From the NCBI RefSeq assembly GCF_000711235.1, contig NZ_JOMI01000003.1:682001-746000 (forward strand): DNA of 64,000 bases, in the 5' to 3' direction. Shown here piece after piece: positions 59,641 to 64,000 of this stretch. The notes beneath the pieces are model-generated. The model had not been told where the DNA came from. It saw only the letters and a list, made by a program, of their open reading frames with translations, and searched no databases. Position numbers and translations under genes: made by a program. The stretch is from Prevotella sp. 10(H) (GTDB lineage Bacteria > Bacteroidota > Bacteroidia > Bacteroidales > Dysgonomonadaceae). Position 1 is the first letter of the stretch. Every line of letters starts with the position of its first letter.

Positions 59641-61608
59641 TTAATAACCCGGGTTTTGTTTAAAATTCGGATTGCTATTTATCTCATCGAATGGTATAGG
59701 TAAGAGGTTGTTATAATCCCGTGCCCCTTTATCGCCTAAGAAGTAAAGAAGCTTACCCCATCTGTTAATAAGCATATAGGTTATTCCTTCTTCATTAAGT
59801 TCGTCGATCCATATATCCTGTATAGCGTCTCTCAGCTGTTCTTTTGTCATACTTGCATTTAGCATTGGCTTGCCATTCACAGCTAATATCTGGTTTGCAT
59901 ATTGTAATGCTTCTTGTATATTTCCAGACTCCAACACTGATTCGGCATAGGTAAGCAATACTTCTCTGTAGCGTACAGGATGAGCGTATTTACCTTTCAG
60001 GTCGATATTTTCCGGAGTATATCCACCCAATAAAACTTCTTTGTTTGACGGTGTATCCAGCGGTTTATTATCTGCTACAAGAGCGTAATCCCCCTTGGTG
60101 ATGATTTCTTTGGACAGATTTGCTGCTTTTGCAAACTCTCGTTCATTGGCCCACAAGCGAGCTGTAAGGGCTTTCACTGCATCGGCATAAGGCTGGCTTA
60201 CTTGCGGAATCAGGCTTTCTATATATTGAATTACTTCCTTTCTTGTATTTTGCCGAAGATTGCCCACTTGTTCCGGTTTCACTACTTCTGTAACTAATAT
60301 TATATTTCCGAAATAGCTTGCCAGAGTAGTATAAACATGCGCATATTGTGCCCAATGCTCTCCGGCAGTTTTCTCCCATTCTGTCTTTACGTTTGCAGGG
60401 CTGTTCGGCCTGTTAAGTATTTCATATATGGCGTGAATCCTGTTTATAAAATTGTAACCTGTTCCCCATATTATATTATCATTACTTAATTCCGGTAGAG
60501 AAGGATATGTCACTTCCGGTTTGATCAGTTTCCGATCCATTGTATAATTATATGAGATAAACGAGGTAAACAGACTATTAAGTTGGATCTTAATTTGAGG
60601 AATGTCTTCCAGTTTAATAATTTCTTCAGCAAATAGGTCGCCTGGGGTAACAATGAAGACATCCTCTTGCGAATTACTTTCTGCATATAAATATTCCGAT
60701 AGCATTTTATCTCCGGCATTGATAATACCGTCACCGTCAAGGTCGGCGAGTTTAAGTGTTCCGGGTTTTGTATAGTCAAGACTGGTACCTGTTTGGTATT
60801 GAGGATAAGTATCTATCTCCGCTTGAGTTGTGAATACGCCTTTCACCAGATAGTCATAATAAAGGGCTCTTTTCTCGCCTTTCTTAACCATATAAGTTAC
60901 GCCATCCGCTTCGTTATGATGGTAAACAGCAACACCTTTATTATCAGATTTTATACTGTCTATTGCTGTATATATTCCATTAGTGTTTTTATAGAAAACT
61001 ACATAGGCTCCTTCCGACGGAGAACTTTCCTTATTGTTTTCTATACTCCATTCTTCATTGCATTCTTGTATGTTGAAAGTTATCTTATATTTTTTTACAG
61101 GAATGTCTTTGATTTCCGGCACGGTAGCAGTAATAATATATATATAACTGTCACCGACTTTTGTAGGAGAAGCAGAAGCTAATGGAATCCCGTTAATGAG
61201 AATTTCCCCGTTCAACTTTGTTGCATACAGGATATCATCAGATATACTTTTAAGTATCAGGGTATCACTGCCTAGTTGGCTGAAATCCTGAACACCTTTT
61301 ACAATGTGACGTTTAAGTGTCTCATTACTAAAGCCACTTGTGTTTTCCGTTGCTTTTTTAGGCTCTGGATTTTTTACAGCCAGTACAGTCAGTTTATTTT
61401 CATCGAAATCAAGATCGGGTGTAATTCTTTTCAAAGCATCCGTAAAGTTCGATACATCTGTAATTTTCTCAAGTTCTTTTACAATTTCCTCTACTTGTTT
61501 CTGACCGGCAGACGGTGGAGGCGGATTGTTGTCATCATCGTCGCTACATGCGATTGTTAAAAACAAAAAGAAGAACGCGGCTAAGCTTAAGTGTAGGGCT
61601 TTTTTCAT
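59641..61608 (-). CDS. Fasciclin-SusD fusion lipoprotein
   Basis: A 655-residue lipoprotein (lipobox FLTIAC, Cys21, then Asp-rich linker). Residues about 40-165 look like a fasciclin domain (ITDVSNFTDALKRITPDLDF, NETLKRHIVKGVQDFSQLGS, INGIPLASASPTKVGDSYIY). A carboxypeptidase-regulatory-like beta region follows, with the EF-hand-like loop DLDGDGIINAGDKM near 295. The C-terminal half is SusD/RagB-like with helical repeats (HWAQYAHVYTTLASYFGNI, AVKALTARLWANEREFAKAA) and the family ending LLPIPFDEINSNPNFKQNPG. Outer-membrane surface location is expected. SusD proteins normally pair with a SusC transporter, but none is adjacent. Monocistronic. Confidence 0.85.
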   Translation of the reverse strand: MKKALHLSLAAFFFLFLTIACSDDDDNNPPPPSAGQKQVEEIVKELEKITDVSNFTDALKRITPDLDFDENKLTVLAVKNPEPKKATENTSGFSNETLKRHIVKGVQDFSQLGSDTLILKSISDDILYATKLNGEILINGIPLASASPTKVGDSYIYIITATVPEIKDIPVKKYKITFNIQECNEEWSIENNKESSPSEGAYVVFYKNTNGIYTAIDSIKSDNKGVAVYHHNEADGVTYMVKKGEKRALYYDYLVKGVFTTQAEIDTYPQYQTGTSLDYTKPGTLKLADLDGDGIINAGDKMLSEYLYAESNSQEDVFIVTPGDLFAEEIIKLEDIPQIKIQLNSLFTSFISYNYTMDRKLIKPEVTYPSLPELSNDNIIWGTGYNFINRIHAIYEILNRPNSPANVKTEWEKTAGEHWAQYAHVYTTLASYFGNIILVTEVVKPEQVGNLRQNTRKEVIQYIESLIPQVSQPYADAVKALTARLWANEREFAKAANLSKEIITKGDYALVADNKPLDTPSNKEVLLGGYTPENIDLKGKYAHPVRYREVLLTYAESVLESGNIQEALQYANQILAVNGKPMLNASMTKEQLRDAIQDIWIDELNEEGITYMLINRWGKLLYFLGDKGARDYNNLLPIPFDEINSNPNFKQNPGY

Positions 61609-61687
61609 TGTCTCTTAGATTATTTAGTTAATATTTGCGTGCTAAAGATACTTAAAGAAGTTTGCTAAACAAACGTTAACACAAGTT

Positions 61688-62251
61688 TTATTCTATTATG
61701 ATATTAAACTGATTTAACAAACCGGCTAACCCGTCTCTCGAAAATCTGGCTTTCTTTGCCTGATTCTGACTCAGGTCTATTGTATAGTTAACGGCTGAGG
61801 TGAAATCAACCTCCTGCAAGTTAGTATTCTGGAAAATTGTTTCGTTGAGATCACAATCGGTAAATCTCGATTGCTTCAGATCTGTACCAACAAAATCCAC
61901 ACCCTTCAGCGAACAGCCTTTAAAATGTGTTTTTGTCATCTTCCTTTTTTCAAATGAACTGTAATCCAGTATACAGTTTTCGAAACCAACCTGAAATATA
62001 AAGTCGTGGCAATGATTGAATTTTACACCTAGTATCTTGCAGTTTCTGAACTCATTGTTGTTCAGTGTAGATTGTGATAAATTTGCCATAGACAAATTGC
62101 AGTCGGCAAAAATGCAATCGGTAAAGCTACTGCCGATAATAGCGGCATTTGAAAAGTCGCATTTGGTAAAGGTGCACTGATCGAATACTTCCTTATTCAA
62201 TCCTCCTATATAAGAGATGTTTTCCAATACTTTATCTTCGTGTATAGCCAT
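61688..62251 (-). CDS. Pentapeptide repeat protein
   Basis: A 187-residue protein with about 25 pentapeptide repeats of the A(D/N)LXX/F type (CDFSN, CNLSM, ANLSQ, STLNN, CSLKG, VDFVG, TDLKQ, SRFTD, CDLNE) spanning most of its length, forming a right-handed beta-helix. Members such as Qnr or MfpA mimic DNA and protect gyrase; others have unknown roles. A cytoplasmic location follows from the lack of a signal peptide. The start codon overlaps the tsaC stop by one base (TAATG), so it is translationally coupled. Quinolone protection is possible but not demonstrated by sequence. Confidence 0.88.
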   Translation of the reverse strand: MAIHEDKVLENISYIGGLNKEVFDQCTFTKCDFSNAAIIGSSFTDCIFADCNLSMANLSQSTLNNNEFRNCKILGVKFNHCHDFIFQVGFENCILDYSSFEKRKMTKTHFKGCSLKGVDFVGTDLKQSRFTDCDLNETIFQNTNLQEVDFTSAVNYTIDLSQNQAKKARFSRDGLAGLLNQFNIIIE

Positions 62252-62814
62252 TATTCCCTGATAACTTTTACTTCTCCAGACTTCCCTAGCTTTATAATGC
62301 TCGATGCCTTCGATTTACTTGTATCGTCTTGCCGATATTCTACAATATAATCGACGCCATTTCTGATTTCTTCGCTTATCTCACTGAAATTGGCGGGAGA
62401 TGTTTCTCCGCTGATATTCGCCGAAGTAGAGACCAGTGCTTTGCGGAAACGTTTACAAAGCTCATGCGAGAATGTCTCTTTTGTAATGCGTATGGCTAGG
62501 CTGCCGTCTTCGGCGATCAGGTTAGTAGCCACATTACGTGCATTATCATATATGATAGTTAGCGGCTTATCGGCCAGTTCTATCAGATCCCATGCAATTT
62601 CAGGCACACCGTTTATATAATAATCGAGCTTTACCGGATTGTCAAGTAAGGTAATGAGCGCCTTACTGTCTGTCCGCTTTTTCAGTTCATATACTTTGCG
62701 TACAGCCTCTTCATTTGTTGCATCGCATCCTATTCCCCATATTGTGTCGGTGGGGTAGAGTATAAGTCCTCCGGCAACCAATATATCGAATGCCTTCTTT
62801 ATATCTTCGTTCAT
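62251..62814 (-). CDS. tsaC: Threonylcarbamoyl-AMP synthase (Sua5/YciO/YrdC family)
   Basis: A 187-residue cytoplasmic enzyme of the t6A tRNA modification pathway, making threonylcarbamoyl-AMP from Thr, bicarbonate and ATP. Motifs: GGLILYPTDTIWGIGCDATN, then YELKKRTDSKALITLLDN (Lys/Arg nucleotide-binding) and the ALVSTSANISGETSP signature. It lies in a coupled trio: its start overlaps the GNAT stop by 4 bp and its stop overlaps the pentapeptide gene by one. Confidence 0.93.
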   Translation of the reverse strand: MNEDIKKAFDILVAGGLILYPTDTIWGIGCDATNEEAVRKVYELKKRTDSKALITLLDNPVKLDYYINGVPEIAWDLIELADKPLTIIYDNARNVATNLIAEDGSLAIRITKETFSHELCKRFRKALVSTSANISGETSPANFSEISEEIRNGVDYIVEYRQDDTSKSKASSIIKLGKSGEVKVIRE

Positions 62815-63338
62815 ATTTGGTTTAGCAATTGCGATAGTTGGACATCTTCGAATGAATCGCCGCGTTGTACCCAGTCTTTCAATATACCTACTTCTTTGTA
62901 ACCGGATTTTCTGAAGAGACCAATACTGTTTACGTTGCTGACCGATATATACGCATATAGCTGGTGCAGATAAAGGAATCCGAAAGCATACTCCTGCATC
63001 AGTTGCAGCGCCTCCGAAGCCAGTCCTCTTTTGCGGTACGCCTCATCGATCAGAATACCTATGCCTGCACGACGATTGTGTGCATCTATATCATATAAGT
63101 CTATTGTACCCACAGTTGTAGCATCTTCCGTGAGATCGATCATAAGGCGTAATTGACGGCTCTGAAATATATCCATCTCCAAAGCATCGTTTATATACTG
63201 TCGTAAGACAAGTTTCGAATATGGTGCCAGCGTATTTCCATGCACCCATAAGGCTGTTGAATTTTCCCATCTGTACAGCATATCCAGATCTTCGGGTTCC
63301 ACTGCCCGCAATAATATCTGTGAATTTTTTAGAAGCAT
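62811..63338 (-). CDS. GNAT acetyltransferase (RimJ/RimL type)
   Basis: A 175-residue GNAT enzyme with the acetyl-CoA-binding motif AGIGILIDEAYRKRGLASEA and the end FLYLHQLYAYISVSNVNSIG then LFRKSGYKEVGIL, close to RimJ/RimL, SpeG and antibiotic-type acetyltransferases. The N-terminal LRAVEPEDLDMLYRWENS is typical of RimL. Substrate unknown (protein N-terminus or polyamine). First of the coupled trio with tsaC and the pentapeptide gene. Confidence 0.9.
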   Translation of the reverse strand: MLLKNSQILLRAVEPEDLDMLYRWENSTALWVHGNTLAPYSKLVLRQYINDALEMDIFQSRQLRLMIDLTEDATTVGTIDLYDIDAHNRRAGIGILIDEAYRKRGLASEALQLMQEYAFGFLYLHQLYAYISVSNVNSIGLFRKSGYKEVGILKDWVQRGDSFEDVQLSQLLNQI

Positions 63339-63410
63339 ATGTATATAGTTATGAGGTATGAATGAATAATTAATTATGAGTTAGCCCCGTACTATTTCAT
63401 TCAAACATGT

Positions 63411-63866
63411 TTAGTATCCGTTATTTTCGAACATCTCACCCAGCCGGATGAAGAAGTTCTTTTTTCTGCGTCTTACACGTTGGTTTTCTCCAGACGACAT
63501 CATTATCCGCTCGAAAGAGGTTTCTCCTTTTTCCATTGCTTTTATCGCATGGTAGATAACGCCCCAATCGGGTAATCCGCCGAGGTTACGGTCGTCGATG
63601 AACAAGTCTGCATTCAGTTTGCGCGAAGCATTAGCAACATCTTCGTCAGGATGATTCTTGTTTGCCGCATAAAATTTCAGGCCTTTCTTTTCGCAATAGT
63701 CGACAGCTTCCTGCAGCATCTCTCCTGTACGTACAGTCCACATGAGCAGTATATGACCGTCTCTTTGCAATTGCAGTAAGGTTTCTATTGCAAAAGGTAT
63801 AGATTTCCCTATTTTAGGGTATTCATGTTCCACTATTGTTCCGTCAAAATCTACTGCAATTACCAT
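63411..63866 (-). CDS. HAD superfamily hydrolase (BT0820-like)
   Basis: A 151-residue small HAD-fold protein. Motif I is VDFDGTIVEHEYP (nucleophile and acid Asp), motif II is MWTVRTGEM, and the metal-binding motif IV is ADLFIDDRNLGG. A Lys in AANKNHPDE may serve as motif III. The conserved PDWGVIYHAI stretch near the end is typical of Bacteroidetes members. A phosphatase on an unidentified small substrate is likely. Basic C-terminal extension (RVRRRKKN). It has a minus-strand TATATTTG (63912-63919) upstream. Confidence 0.85.
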   Translation of the reverse strand: MVIAVDFDGTIVEHEYPKIGKSIPFAIETLLQLQRDGHILLMWTVRTGEMLQEAVDYCEKKGLKFYAANKNHPDEDVANASRKLNADLFIDDRNLGGLPDWGVIYHAIKAMEKGETSFERIMMSSGENQRVRRRKKNFFIRLGEMFENNGY

Positions 63867-63911
63867 GTCTTTTTGTATTATATGATCGTTTTGTTCAATG
63901 TGTATTCAATA

Positions 63912-63919
63912 CAAATATA
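63912..63919 (-). promoter_or_regulatory. Putative -7 element for the HAD-like gene
   Basis: Minus strand TATATTTG, exact TAnnTTTG match about 46 bp before the start codon; no clear -33 box. The rest of 63867-64000 shows nothing recognisable. Confidence 0.35.
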
Positions 63920-64000
63920 ATGTATTTATACTGAATCTGTTTGATTTATCCGATATTACATCCTGTACGATTCGTTAAACAGGGTGCGGTTCAGTATCGA

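Noticed and set aside
61688-62251. Pentapeptide protein as a Qnr quinolone-resistance determinant
   Set aside because: The fold is shared, but the length (187 against about 218) and housekeeping context (coupled to tsaC) do not identify it as Qnr. Only the repeat family is claimed.

Overview
The window is a stretch of a Bacteroidales chromosome. It is AT-rich (roughly 38-40% GC by eye). Recognisable promoters have the Bacteroidetes form (TTTG about 20 bp before TAnnTTTG) and Shine-Dalgarno sites are scarce. There is a PorT-like type IX secretion gene, a long NusB, a DUF4492-cydAB cluster, a SusD-like lipoprotein and many lipoproteins. The gene mix and composition fit Dysgonomonas or a near relative, but the genus is inference. 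I see no insertion sequence, prophage, CRISPR array or rRNA; most of the window is core chromosome with a few accessory surface-protein loci.

Region by region. 1-8 kb: a membrane protein cut by the window edge, a POT peptide transporter, a RIC/hemerythrin-like LuxR regulator with a small membrane protein, an exported superoxide dismutase, a DUF3943 protein, nicotinamidase, an EcsC protein and a cysteine-free thioredoxin-fold protein behind a structured leader. 8-14 kb: YbaN, DUF3467, alanine dehydrogenase, DUF4492-cydA-cydB, and a 55-residue 2[4Fe-4S] ferredoxin too short for ordinary ORF calling. 14-20.8 kb: PorT, DnaK with a long inverted repeat upstream, an HTH regulator, RarA, an alpha/beta hydrolase and a GrpB-family protein. 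20.8-26.2 kb: a leftward housekeeping/metal run nusB-yajC-ybbR-coaE-carbonic anhydrase-znuA-znuC, with no permease gene. 26.3-29.1 kb: cmk-ispH and pfkA.

29-37 kb: a collagen-like lipoprotein and a large lipoprotein with thirteen 19-residue Arg/Glu/Gln repeats, then lipA-yjbQ, a repeat-rich spacer, a thioredoxin-like exported protein, dipeptidyl peptidase IV and a small BamE-like lipoprotein. 37-46 kb: an AddB-like nuclease, aroC, a DUF3078 protein, an initiator tRNA-Met, a SnoaL/NTF2-like lipoprotein, a DUF418 membrane protein, a GNAT enzyme and a second BamE-like lipoprotein. 46-51 kb: three tandem paralogous exported fibre-like proteins behind a strong promoter and a long leader.

51-58 kb holds the most unusual locus: a leftward operon of a cytoplasmic coiled-coil protein, a membrane-anchored PspA-like coiled-coil protein, a solute-binding domain fused to an OmpA peptidoglycan-binding domain, an ABC permease and ATPase, a rhomboid protease and a GT4 glycosyltransferase. 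It looks like an envelope-spanning ABC machine and is the best candidate for an undescribed system. 58-64 kb: a CDP-glycerol glycerophosphotransferase-like enzyme, an orphan fasciclin-SusD fusion lipoprotein, and a coupled cluster of GNAT, tsaC and a pentapeptide-repeat protein beside a HAD-like hydrolase.

All functions are read from protein motifs and gene order without database searches. The promoter and terminator calls are pattern matches.
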